This document shows, one piece after another, positions 10,176-20,145 of a stretch of 27,587 nucleotides of DNA (the first letter of the stretch is position 1; every line of letters begins with the position of its first letter). Source of the DNA: Globomyces pollinis-pini (Eukaryota; Chytridiomycota; Chytridiomycetes; Rhizophydiales; Globomycetaceae); assembly GCA_025399215.1 (NCBI GenBank), contig MU621316.1, positions 1-27,587 of the forward strand, given 5' to 3'. The notes beneath the pieces are model-generated. The model did no database searches and was not told the origin of the DNA. It saw nothing but the letters and a program-made list of their open reading frames with translations. The translations under genes and the position numbers were made by a program.

Positions 10176-10284
10176 TAAAAAACGACGGTTTTAATTTCAT
10201 TCGATGATTTCTTCTAATTTGCACTGTGGTTTTGTCTTACAAGTTGAAGCCACGTCTGGCGAAGTCTGGCGAAGCATCTATGAA

Positions 10285-10291
10285 TATAAAT
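10285..10291 (+). promoter_or_regulatory. TATA-like box of secreted-protein gene
   Basis: TATAAAT begins 37 nt before the ATG at 10322, matching the spacing seen for two other short-protein genes in the window. Confidence 0.45.
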
Positions 10292-10321
10292 CCATTTTCC
10301 AGATCTGTAACTTGTTTACCA

Positions 10322-10774
10322 ATGAATTTCCTTCTATTTTTTGTTGCATTAACTTCTGTAATCGCATTCAATATCAAGACTCTTCAATGGACAGTTGGTT
10401 CAGGAAGGAGTGCTAAACCATGGCATAAGGTTTTCAAACTAGACAAGAATTTTATTAACAAACATCTTGATGGTAAAAGATACACCGATGCTCGACGATC
10501 TACCACTTTGATTCACAATGCTGCCATCAACTTCATTGCTGAACCTCAAGATGATGGTACTATCCATTATAGAAGTACTAAAAGGGTAACAATGACTAAC
10601 ATGGCTTATGATGCCGAGGAAGGAAGTTGGGAAAAAGACGGTGATGATTGTAAGTTAGTGTGTAATTAAAGTCTAGTTCGAGCTGTTTTGACCATTGTTG
10701 CTCGCCCACATCCACCAGATAATGTCATGACTGTAGATCATCTTCATGGCCGTTATCCTCCAGAAGAGGAATAA
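10322..10774 (+). CDS. Small secreted protein, unknown
   Basis: Two exons (10322-10649 and 10677-10774) separated by a 27-nt intron give 141 aa. The ATG at 10322 starts a textbook signal peptide (MNFLLFFVALTSVIAF), so I preferred it over the in-frame upstream extension, which lacks one. The mature part is basic and polar, including WTVGSGRSAKPWHK and ARPHPPDNVMTVDHLHG, with one cysteine. An AATAAA sits within 15 nt after the stop. It has no recognised domain. Secretion is well supported; function is not. Confidence 0.7.
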
Positions 10775-10846
10775 CTGTGTTAATAAATACATTGTTTTTA
10801 ACAATCGATTTAAATCTTTAACTTTTAAGGTTGTTTATTATATGAT

Positions 10847-11518
10847 TCATTTAAATATAGCACGTTGAGTTCCCTTTCGAAGTCTATACAGTTCAATAAG
10901 ACGTTCTCGTTCTTTAAGTAAACTTGAACGTTCTGATTCAGACAAATCCTTCAATTTCGACTTTCTGCCAACTGGACGATCAGACACAAACTTTGCATTC
11001 TCTATCTTTTCATTAGTTTTTTTGATTAGCTTCAATTGATCTTTCATTGTAGTTGTTGATGTCGAATTAGTTGTTGGAATTTTCTGTTTGAATTTCATTT
11101 TGGGAATGGTCGATATTTTTGGTGGTTCCAAAACTTGATCATTAAATTTATGATTATGAAGCTTTTTAGATAATTTTTGTTCTACTATTTCTCCTCTTGA
11201 TAATTCTTTCTCTAATTTCTTTGATTTGGAATTCATATACTCTTTACGTTTCTTATACTTTTTAGTTTGTACCTTGGATGCAGCATTAGCCTTTTTTCGT
11301 AGTAAATCAATAGTTGCCTTTGGATTGGATTTATCTGTGATAATATCCTTTTTTGGTTTTAATGATTCTTCTGATTCTGTTTGTCTCTTTTTATGATTTT
11401 GAGCAGCCAAAAACTGACGGTAATGCTTTGGTAGTCCTTGATTTGATGCATTTAATTCCTTATCGGTCACTTCCTTTTCTCCATTCTTTCTTGGAAATTT
11501 TGATTTTGATTTTCCCAT
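10847..11518 (-). CDS. CCDC137-like basic coiled-coil protein
   Basis: Intronless, very Lys/Arg-rich 223-aa protein starting MGKSKSKFPRKNG. The middle has KYKKRKEYMNSKSKKLEKEL and then FNDQVLEPPKIS, and the C-terminal helix SSLLKERERLIELYRLRKG. Order and content resemble the CCDC137 family (nucleolar/chromosome-associated in animals), whose VVLQPPEL-type motif and Glu/Arg-rich C-terminal helix I recall. The composition fits nucleolar or RNA-binding location. I took the Met after the poly-T-encoded Phe run as the start, because codons upstream are an artefact of the 16-T tract. The recombinase gene ends 48 bases upstream on the same strand, leaving almost no independent promoter space. Confidence 0.6.
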   Translation of the reverse strand: MGKSKSKFPRKNGEKEVTDKELNASNQGLPKHYRQFLAAQNHKKRQTESEESLKPKKDIITDKSNPKATIDLLRKKANAASKVQTKKYKKRKEYMNSKSKKLEKELSRGEIVEQKLSKKLHNHKFNDQVLEPPKISTIPKMKFKQKIPTTNSTSTTTMKDQLKLIKKTNEKIENAKFVSDRPVGRKSKLKDLSESERSSLLKERERLIELYRLRKGTQRAIFK

Positions 11519-11521
11519 TTC

Positions 11522-11537
11522 AAAAAAAAAAAAAAAA
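11522..11537. repeat. A16 homopolymer (T16 on minus strand)
   Basis: Sixteen consecutive A residues lie immediately upstream (minus sense) of the CCDC137-like start codon, between it and the recombinase stop. This could be a nucleosome-excluding promoter tract or an integration scar. Confidence 0.8.
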
Positions 11538-11566
11538 GATTTACACACGCTTCTATGAAATGTATT

Positions 11567-13609
11567 TTATTGTTTGCGAACTTTTTGAGCAACATATCCC
11601 CAAGTGAGCTGAGGTTGTCTTCTTTTCCGATTCTTTTCAGTGAATTCAGGAATGGAAATCGCGAATTTGCCAATCTCATACATACTGTTCGCTTCTTCAA
11701 GACTGGGGTTTGCTATAAACTGATTAGCAGTCTGGACAGCCTTTTCAACTTTTCCCATCAGGAATCGAAGATCCGATAAACGCTTTCTGAGATTCTTTGA
11801 AGGCAAATCGTGGGGTTTGAATGAACGAAAAGGAGGGTAACCCAATGAAACATTTCCACAACACCAAAGCTGCCATGCTTGTAAAGGGGGGCACTTTGGA
11901 AATTCAAAATCTGCTGGTAAAGATGCCAATCTTTGTTGAACACTAGAAGGTTGAATGTTTTGAATTGGTGATTGATGAATTGCCTGGGGATTTGCGCTGT
12001 TCCTCAACTGTAACAGTAGATCCTCGATAGTCTGATTTTGCTGCGAAATCACATCTGTCAATATTTCTTTTAATCCATTGTAAGTGACAGTACCGGAATC
12101 AACTGCTCGCTCCTCTAGAATCTGTGTGACTCCTTGAATTGTTCTTTCTGGCAAAGTTGCAATAGTTGTTGCAACATCATCAATTTTTTGCTGCAGAGTA
12201 TTCATTCTTAATTGATAGCGTATATGTTCAGGAAGGCCTGTTGCTTGAATAGGATCATTTGTGGTGGGAAGGTGGCAACGCACGTAAGGCTTCAATCGAT
12301 CAAAGTAATCAGATGTAAAGAGCGGTGTAGAATAGACGAAGTGATTGGTAGGGAAAAAGGTGGGTGTGTGCATTGCGTGATATACAACACTGGCCAACCC
12401 GAAATCTGCAACACGTCGCATACAAATAGGCAGATTTGGGAAACACGCATCAATACAATCTGACACATTGGTACATGCATCTTCAAAATAGGGTGGCAAC
12501 ACTGAAAATTCCGCATCACAAACAGGCAACCCAGTGACTGTACGCCCGAGAAACTGATCCCCTGCAATCTCATACTTGAGGTTGCGATCTTTTAGACCCT
12601 CTTGTGTCCATCCTGCACGTAAATTGATGGAAGCTGGATGTGGGCCCCCGATAATACCGGTGCTGCAATAAGTAGTAGCTCCTTTCCTACAAGAATGAGT
12701 GCCCAAATCTGAGCTAGTTAGACCGCGATTTTCTATTTCACATTTGATATCTTCTTCGGTATATAGCTTTTCGAGTATTTTTCGATATCGGTCGTACTGT
12801 TTGGTCCCTGGAAAAAGTGGTGCACTATCTGATTCTTCTGAAAGTTCAATGGAGAGTAGATAAACCCCTAGAGCAAGTATTGGGCAAATTTCAGGCATAT
12901 ACGGATTTGCGTATATGTGCTTTGGATCTCGAGGTATGTCACTGATCTTATTAGATTTCGTTTGAGAGAAAAAAACTTGCAAGCTATCAGCCGACCAGTT
13001 CAAGTGGTTTAATTTGAGTCCCAATCCATTCGATACTCCACACATTAGATTCCAGCAAAGCACAAGCGAACAATGGGCAAAAGCATAATCCTTGAAACCA
13101 CTACATAGTAAACGACGACAAAAGATCCGATACAGCCCAAAGTCTAACCTTTCTTCATTTTGCTCCTCTGTTGTGATGATACGTTTCAATCCCTTGAAAT
13201 CTGCCTGCAACTCTTGAATCAAAAGTTGATCCATCCGAACTCTGTATTTTGTGAATAAAAAACGAATAGCAGCTCTTGTAGAATTGCAAACTGAGTATCC
13301 AACTGGCTGACCATCTGTTTTGGTAAGGCCACATAAGTATTCAATCACTATCTGAGAAGTAACACCTTGCAGATTAATGGGACATGCACGATCGGCGTCT
13401 TCTAGCCAATTTTTGATATGTTTATGTAGTATTTGAGGCAACTCTGTGATATACTCATTGAAATTTGAGGTGATGAGTTCAGGGTGCTTTTCAATGATAT
13501 GCAAAATAAATTTGGAAGATTTGTTGAAGTATTCTGATCTAGTATTGGGTGTAACAATGTTGTCTTGGCAGCCAGCGTAGGTTCTGATATTTGTTGGCCC
13601 ATTTTCCAT
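11567..13609 (-). CDS. Crypton-type tyrosine recombinase, catalytically altered
   Basis: Single intronless 680-aa ORF; the ATG at 13609 starts MENGPTNIRTYAG. The middle region has the layout of Crypton-like tyrosine recombinases: CWNLMCGVSNGLGL, a beta-strand Lys (SQTKSN, residue 218), HIYANPYMPEICPILALGVY, LFPGTKQ, box II GTHSCRKGATTY (His305, Arg308), RAGW (Trp334), then LKDRN and AGDQFLGRTVTGL. In the related sequences I recall, the first motif carries the catalytic Arg (MCR) and the last the nucleophilic Tyr (DRY). Here Gly191 and Asn343 occupy these places, so cleavage activity is doubtful. A Gln-rich coiled-coil C-terminal part follows. The long intact frame in an intron-rich genome indicates a mobile-element origin and either recent arrival or domestication. 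No terminal repeats were found; Cryptons normally lack them. Confidence 0.8.
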   Translation of the reverse strand: MENGPTNIRTYAGCQDNIVTPNTRSEYFNKSSKFILHIIEKHPELITSNFNEYITELPQILHKHIKNWLEDADRACPINLQGVTSQIVIEYLCGLTKTDGQPVGYSVCNSTRAAIRFLFTKYRVRMDQLLIQELQADFKGLKRIITTEEQNEERLDFGLYRIFCRRLLCSGFKDYAFAHCSLVLCWNLMCGVSNGLGLKLNHLNWSADSLQVFFSQTKSNKISDIPRDPKHIYANPYMPEICPILALGVYLLSIELSEESDSAPLFPGTKQYDRYRKILEKLYTEEDIKCEIENRGLTSSDLGTHSCRKGATTYCSTGIIGGPHPASINLRAGWTQEGLKDRNLKYEIAGDQFLGRTVTGLPVCDAEFSVLPPYFEDACTNVSDCIDACFPNLPICMRRVADFGLASVVYHAMHTPTFFPTNHFVYSTPLFTSDYFDRLKPYVRCHLPTTNDPIQATGLPEHIRYQLRMNTLQQKIDDVATTIATLPERTIQGVTQILEERAVDSGTVTYNGLKEILTDVISQQNQTIEDLLLQLRNSANPQAIHQSPIQNIQPSSVQQRLASLPADFEFPKCPPLQAWQLWCCGNVSLGYPPFRSFKPHDLPSKNLRKRLSDLRFLMGKVEKAVQTANQFIANPSLEEANSMYEIGKFAISIPEFTEKNRKRRQPQLTWGYVAQKVRKQ

Positions 13610-13944
13610 GTTTTTCCAAAAAAACAAAGAATGCTGTCCTACAAAATGTCACTCTCCATTTTTTTTAAACCCGATCAAAATTATGGGAATTTAGGATTTA
13701 GTATCTCTGGATTTCGGGTTTGAATTCAAACATACAAAAAAAGATTCTAACGGTATGGAAAACTATCGTAAGAGGAAAAACACTGTTGCAAAGTGGGAAG
13801 ACAAAAACATCCAGTTACAAATTAAATTATGAAAGTTCATGACCGTTATAAATAATGATTCGTGCTGGAATGGATAAAGTAGATTGATTTAAGAGATTTT
13901 TATTCAGAAAAATAACGGAACCTGCGTTACAACTCTCTAAATGT
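13610..13944. other. Intergenic between recombinase and trefoil gene
   Basis: AT-rich, with short T and A tracts. I see no ORF and no direct repeat that would mark an element boundary, so the upstream end of the recombinase element cannot be defined. Confidence 0.4.
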
Positions 13945-15035
13945 CTAATGACCATATGGTGGGCCATTTGGTGGAATATTTCCATTTACATTCGGATTAT
14001 TGACATAATTTGGCCCGGCAGGAGGATATTGTTGGTTTGATGGGACGTAAGGTTGTTGGTAAGGCTGTGGTGGATAGTAGGCGTTTTCTACGTAAGGTTG
14101 ATGTGTATAGCCTCCATCAGTTTGATAATATTGAGGTTGTGGTTGGTATGCTTGACCATTATTGAACCCATACCCATTTGGGGATCCTTGCATTGGATAG
14201 GCTCCAACAGGTAGTGGAGGGGCAACATAATCACCATGAACAGAAACGTTATGAATGGAACCATTATGAATCGACCCAGCATATGCTGATCCTCCCGCTG
14301 GTACAGCAGGTACTGGTGGGATCTGTTCATTATTGTCTTTAATCCAATCATCACGTAAACTAAGACTAGATGCTTCTTTAACGATTGGAGCAGGTTTAGG
14401 TCCATTTCCTGGGAGATTATTAAGACCCTCCGTCTCTAAAACGAGCTTTGTATCATTGTCTTTTTTCTTTCTGTTATAAATGAACGAACCTGCAGCCAAT
14501 AATGCAATCACTCCGAAAATTGCTAAAACAGAGTATCCAATTGTAGAACCAATACTTGATGATGAGCTTGAAGTAGCATTCTCGGCAGCCAATGCAGCAG
14601 TATTAGTTGCAGAATTAGTCATTGTTGCTGTTTGTGTCACAGATTCCGTTTTCACCACCGTAGTTTTCTTTGGTGCTGAAGTTGATGCCAAAGTAGTGGT
14701 AGGAATACTAGTAGCAGTCGCAGTCTTTTTAATCGTAGTAGGAGCCGCTTGTTCAGTGGTGGTTCTAATTATTGGGTCATTGACTTCAGTATCATCAGGG
14801 ATTTTAAAGCACCAAGGCACAACTGAATTTTCTTCCAAACTACAGGTTAAGTCAATGAATAAAGTTACGGCTCCCAACAGCAATTGATAAAATTACATTC
14901 GAATTTAGAAATCCCTTTTCGACCACACTCTTTCTTTGGAGCTAAAGAAGTACCTGGAGCTGGACACTTACTACCAAAAGCAGCTTGAACGGATCCTGCA
15001 GCCAACAAAACGTGAATAAAAGTCAAACACCGCAT
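13945..15035 (-). CDS. Trefoil (P-type) domain single-pass membrane protein
   Basis: Two exons (15035-14869 and 14839-13945) joined over a 29-nt intron give 353 aa. Order: signal peptide (MRCLTFIHVLLAAGSVQA), then one trefoil domain with six Cys (24, 37, 47, 52, 53, 66), seen as KKECGRKGISKFEC, NCCWEP and VPWCF, the intron falling inside it. Next comes a Thr/Ser-rich, probably O-glycosylated stalk, a membrane span at about 156-178 (VLAIFGVIALLAAGSF) and a stop-transfer RKKK. The 170-residue cytosolic tail is rich in Pro, Tyr, Gln and Asn. The architecture resembles fungal cell-wall stress sensors (WSC/Mid2 type) but with a trefoil head, which in animals binds mucin glycans. A surface sensor or adhesin role is inferred. 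Confidence 0.8.
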
Positions 15036-16150
<1,115 letters not shown>

Positions 16151-16399
16151 TTCGGAAGTCAGTTCCAGATAATCCATAACATTTTACTTCAAAACAATAA
16201 AATCTTATCTTTTCATTTCATTAATTTTTCCTTTTGTGTCTATTAGTCCAATTTCATTGCAAGTGATTGACACGTTTTTCTTAATTTCACAAGTATAACG
16301 GTCCAGAACGATATCCTAAATAAATTCTCAACTACGCGAGAAAATATAAAATAATTTGCATATTAAAACGTTAAAGCGTTAGTAGGTGTAAATTCTATA

Positions 16400-16612
16400 T
16401 TAAAGTTCCGAAAATTCCACTCTTCCCCAAAAAATTTTTGGTCTTTCTAGATGTAACAGTTTACTAATTCGCCTTTGTCGCAAATGAGCTTTTAAAGATG
16501 GTAGTTTCAAATCATTGTTTTCTAGTGTTCCCAATGTAATTGGAAATCCATCTTTAGGAATAGCTAATGCAACAACAATACTGATCATTGACACAAAACT
16601 GATAAAATTCAT
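16400..16612 (-). CDS. Small secreted peptide precursor, tentative
   Basis: 70-aa ORF beginning at an ATG with a convincing signal peptide (MNFISFVSMISIVVALAIP). The mature part is basic, without cysteine, and holds a dibasic LRQRR site that a Kex2-like protease could cut. It lies alone in an AT-rich gap between the first Rho gene and the AIM19-like gene. No family is recognised. The short length keeps confidence moderate, but signal peptide plus ATG argue for a real gene. Confidence 0.45.
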   Translation of the reverse strand: MNFISFVSMISIVVALAIPKDGFPITLGTLENNDLKLPSLKAHLRQRRISKLLHLERPKIFWGRVEFSEL

Positions 16613-17141
16613 ATCAAATAATTCAAATAGATATGTTTATCTTGTATTCATTTTTATAAATGATCTTGTTTGCCTCGAAACAATGAAATGTTTATCCATT
16701 GATTGAAATGTGATTCAAAACTTGTTTTATTTATTGAATTATTTACCAACAAATCATAATAAGATAAGCAAACTGCAATATACTTATTGATAAGTTATCA
16801 ATTATGATTTGATTACAAGTCCTTATTTTCATTGTTTGATATTCGAAAAATAAGCAGCCGACAAGTTGTCCGACTAAATATACTACAACAATCATAGGTA
16901 TATTTAACGTGAAGAATCAAATTCCAACACTGATTGGATTAGAATTTAATTAAGTATTGAACATTTCCTTCGCGATTTCACTCTATCACGACAACCAATG
17001 TTCGCAAACTATGCTTTGAACAATGATAGAAACTTCAATTAATTATGTATGGGGGTCAAGTTCTAGTGATTGACCTTCGAATTTTAGCACAGGTGAAACC
17101 GTTGAATTTTTTTATTCAATTTCATTGTATTTCATTTGACA
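16613..17141. other. Intergenic, no gene seen
   Basis: Strongly AT-rich. Short in-frame stretches exist but lack an ATG-led, composition-supported ORF. It presumably carries promoters of the two divergent genes on either side. Confidence 0.45.
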
Positions 17142-17669
17142 ATGGGACAAACAACATCCAAACAAAATCAAGAAATTGTGGAAACGAAGCCAATTATTAA
17201 GCAAGAGGTTCCTCCACCTTCATCAACTTTCACACCATACCTGGATTTGATTTCAATACAAGGAATTGAAAGTCAGTTTGTCAAACGTGGATGGCCAAAC
17301 TTTGATAATATAAATGATCAAATTGGATTAAGTCCTTATCCAATGTTGGGAGTCACTGCATTATCTTTAGTCACTGCAATGCGTTATATCAGAACACCAT
17401 ATGGTCCTTTTGCACAAATTGGACTACTGGGAACCACAGGGGTTTTTGGACTTTCGAGTTGGACGATAAAGGAAGATATGGATAATGGACCATCTACTGC
17501 CACAGGTAACTTTTCAATATTTTAATAACTAGCTTGGAGTATCGCCTATTTAATGACATATGCAGCACCATCTTTCAAGACTAAAAAACCATTACCTATT
17601 ATGATGACCGTGTCAGTCATGGGCACTGCTTTTATTTACGGAAAGGAGATGTTGGATTTTTTGTCGTAA
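17142..17669 (+). CDS. AIM19-like small multi-pass membrane protein
   Basis: Exons 17142-17505 and 17533-17669 around a 27-nt intron encode 166 aa. After a Gln/Pro-rich N terminus come several hydrophobic segments (PMLGVTALSLVTAM, IGLLGTTGVFGLSSW, a segment with AYLMTYAAP, MMTVSVMGTAFIYG), interrupted by a DNGPSTATAWS motif. The size, about four spans and the D/E-N-G...TAWS pattern resemble fungal AIM19-type mitochondrial inner-membrane proteins, whose function is poorly known. The match is from memory and tentative. The start MGQTTSKQ could permit N-myristoylation (MGxxxS/T), which would argue against mitochondrial import. Confidence 0.55.
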
Positions 17670-18114
17670 CTTTACAAATGTATCCATTAAATATAATCAA
17701 TCATACATATTTATCCAAATTGATTATCCCACTGTTTTTGTAACATTAAAACTTTCCAATTTTTAATACAAAATGATACAATAATTAGTCCGACAAATGG
17801 CATGCCATGACAAGATTGCTATATAAGTATTACACGCGCATTGGTGCCAACAACCGAAATAGTAGTGATGAAACCGTAAGGAGAATTGAAAAGGGTTCTC
17901 CATTAAATGGACTAGTAGAAGCACATGTAAACAATCACTTTTCAGATTCTTTTACTCATCGTTTCTATCAAGTGATTCCTTTTCCATAAACCTTTAAGTA
18001 TCGATAAGCAAACACTGCGCCCTTAGTCTTTGAGACAAAAAAAATTTGATTGTGACAAAAAGGTTTTGGTAGTTCTCTGATCAACATGGCCTTCAACGAC
18101 ACCTTCAAAAATCC
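17670..18114. other. Intergenic, one dubious ORF
   Basis: Contains an ATG-led 60-codon ORF at 17807-17989 without recognisable features or flanking splice signals, so I do not call it a gene. The rest is AT-rich promoter-like sequence for the VHL-like gene. Confidence 0.4.
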
Positions 18115-18122
18115 TATAAAAA
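18115..18122 (+). promoter_or_regulatory. TATA box of VHL-like gene
   Basis: TATAAAAA begins 41 nt upstream of the ATG at 18156, a clear core-promoter candidate implying a very short 5' leader. Confidence 0.6.
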
Positions 18123-18155
18123 GGCACTATAGAATCCCCTGTTAATCAATTCAAA

Positions 18156-18464
18156 ATGACTCAAGCTGTTAACTTAACAATCACTAATGGTCTTCAAACC
18201 GCTGTAGAAATACATTGGAATAATGCTGGTCAATTGAAAAAATATCATACATTACAACCTAGTCAATCTGTTAATCAGCCATCTTTCTTTGGTCACACCT
18301 GGGTTGCTATTGATACTGCAAGTGGTGGTCAAATTGCTTCAAAGACAATTGATAAACAACCAAATGATACTTGGGATTTGGGTTACACTGCAGGACAATA
18401 TGCTGCTGGTTACTTTGTGTCTATCTTAAAATCTATCTTTTGCTCTGGTGGAGGTGCCAAATAG
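18156..18464 (+). CDS. VHL beta-domain-like small protein
   Basis: 102-aa intronless ORF. The pattern VNLTITNGLQTAVEIHWNNA, then GQLKKYHTLQPSQSVN, then FFGHTWVAIDTASGG follows the beta-sandwich of the von Hippel-Lindau protein (N...V..W.n..G....Y.tL.PG......t..GH.W...D..tG). In VHL this domain binds hydroxyproline of HIF. The alpha (elongin-binding) helix domain of VHL is absent, so a ubiquitin-ligase role is not implied. The C terminus ends in a hydrophobic stretch with one Cys and a Gly-rich tail. No signal peptide, so probably cytosolic. The strong TATA box suggests high or inducible expression. The family assignment is by pattern only. Confidence 0.6.
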   Translation: MTQAVNLTITNGLQTAVEIHWNNAGQLKKYHTLQPSQSVNQPSFFGHTWVAIDTASGGQIASKTIDKQPNDTWDLGYTAGQYAAGYFVSILKSIFCSGGGAK

Positions 18465-19432
18465 ATTTACTATCGTAATTTTAAAATATACTCATTTCAA
18501 TAATACTCTACTGTTTTATTTTTGGTGCAAGGTTTCATATGGAATCAAAAGGCTACATGAGTTGATAGAGACAATCTGACATTTTAACGATACTAATCCC
18601 GAATGAGATACTAGTCCTGAATGAAATACTAGTCCCGAATGAGATACTAGTCCCGAATGACTTGAGAAACAGTCAGTATTGGAGTTACATACATAAAATT
18701 AAATGTATTTAGTAACGACTATTAGGTAAATATAATTAAAATCGTACGAATCGTTTGATCCTTCAGTAAAAATAAGAACTCTGTACGAATGTCACCCAAT
18801 AATTTCTTCTTCCAAATATCAATATCAATCAAAGATATGATTCTGACAAAATAGTCACTCAATATACGCCAACTTACATTACTCAATTTGGCCAATCATT
18901 GTAGGGTACTCCATCTCCTAACAAACAGATCAACGCGCTTCGATTTTGACTGACAATGGATAATATAAGTTGAAGACCTTGTAAGATTTTATTGAGTATA
19001 TTATTTAATGTCTCGAGATTTTCGAAATGTATGGAGAAATTGCACATGGAAGTTAAAAAGAATACTGGGTATTTTACATGCTATTCACTTATTCATACCA
19101 ACAAGTCGTACAATAATATCAAACAATTCCTACAATATGATGTAAGTGGATCCACTGAAAGTATCAAGTGGATCATTAAGGTTAGATACTATTCGATGCT
19201 GAACCAATACGAATCATGTGTACTATGGTAGGCTATTAGCATCAACATCATAATGACGATATGGGGCAAATGTATTCATATGACTGTTACTATCAATTGC
19301 ATGACTCTCTAAGTATTTCAAATAAACGAATACAAAGCACTGACATTTAAAACTAAAATACACAACTGTAAGAAATCGGATTTTTAGTAGCTGATAAAAA
19401 CAACAAATAAAGGATAGTGTTAAGCGGCATCC
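18465..19432. other. Intergenic region with tandem repeat
   Basis: Nearly 1 kb without a supported gene. It holds the 4 x 18-bp repeat and one 79-codon ORF (18992-19231) of low-complexity character that I do not accept. It separates the 3' ends of the convergent VHL-like and second Rho genes. Confidence 0.45.
18589..18660. repeat. Tandem repeat, 4 x 18 bp
   Basis: Four contiguous 18-base units with consensus GATACTAGTCCCGAATGA (18589, 18607, 18625, 18643); each differs from consensus by at most one base. The 18-bp period keeps frame, but no long ORF crosses it. Each unit carries a CTAGT core. Confidence 0.9.
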
Positions 19433-20145
19433 TTACAAGAGTTTACAGCCTCCCTTTTTCTTTGTCACAACTTTTTTGGCAAGGGCAGCTCTGGTGGCAT
19501 GTTCGAAAACCTCACGAACTCCATCATTGTGTCTAGCACTACATTCCAAATACTTATATGCTCCAATTTTTTGTGCTACAGCAGCTCCCTATGAAATATT
19601 AAAATTTGTATAAATTACTTGTTCATATGTAACTGGTGAATGATTTGACTTTCTTAACTCTTCAATTGTCTTTGAATCATTTCTTAAATCTTTCTTCAAT
19701 GCGACTAAAATAATCGGATGACCAGCACAGAAGTGAATAACTTCTGAAATCCACTACAAAAAAGTAAATACTTTTGTTTTAATATTATACCTAACAAGAG
19801 TTAATATTAATTTTAGTTTACCTTTTCTTGGACGTTTTCCAAAGAATCAGGAGAATCTACAGCAAAACAAATGAGAATAACATGAGAATCAGGGTATGAT
19901 AGAGGACGTAATCTATCATAATCCTCTTGACCAGCTGTATCCCATAGAGCAAGTTCTACTCTCTTTCCATCGACTTCCACATCCGCTACATAGTTTTCAA
20001 ATACAGTAGGAACATAAGTCTATATATTAAACAAAGAGTAAGTTATTACTTCAGGGAAAGTTCCTTTAGAGAATACTATTAGCAAACAAGTTTTTCCACA
20101 AGCACCATCTCCTACGATGACTAGTTTTCTTCTGATTTCTGCCAT
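19433..20145 (-). CDS. Rho-family small GTPase, paralogue B
   Basis: Second Rho GTPase, 194 aa, starting [20 protein letters not shown]. Exons (minus) 20145-20050, 20019-19822, 19753-19619, 19588-19433. It retains [34 protein letters not shown] in place of NKxD and YLECSA, and ends GGCKLL, a CaaX box expected to be geranylgeranylated. Intron positions and phases are identical to paralogue A, so the pair arose by duplication after intron gain. Introns 1 and 3 are 30 nt. Intron 2 is 68 nt and is an exact tandem of two GT...AG units (31 + 37 nt), where paralogue A has a single 31-nt intron. Confidence 0.93.
19754..19821 (-). other. Tandem intron pair in Rho paralogue B
   Basis: The 68-nt intron reads as two back-to-back introns on the minus strand: 19821-19791 (GTAAACTAAA...CTTGTTAG) and 19790-19754 (GTATAATATT...TTTTTGTAG). 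No exonic base separates them. The paralogous site in Rho A has only one 31-nt unit. Confidence 0.75.

Noticed and set aside
12212..12573. ORFs on both strands inside the recombinase gene
   Set aside because: Shadows of the 680-aa recombinase frame with no motif of their own.
14480..14887. 135-codon hydrophobic plus-strand ORF
   Set aside because: Antisense of the Thr/Ser-rich stalk and membrane span of the trefoil protein; codon bias artefact.
17807..17989. 60-codon ATG-led ORF
   Set aside because: No signal peptide, domain or splice context; chance ORF length in this composition.
18992..19231. 79-codon ORF on plus strand
   Set aside because: Low-complexity composition, no recognisable motif, lies in an intergenic stretch without splice-linked exons.
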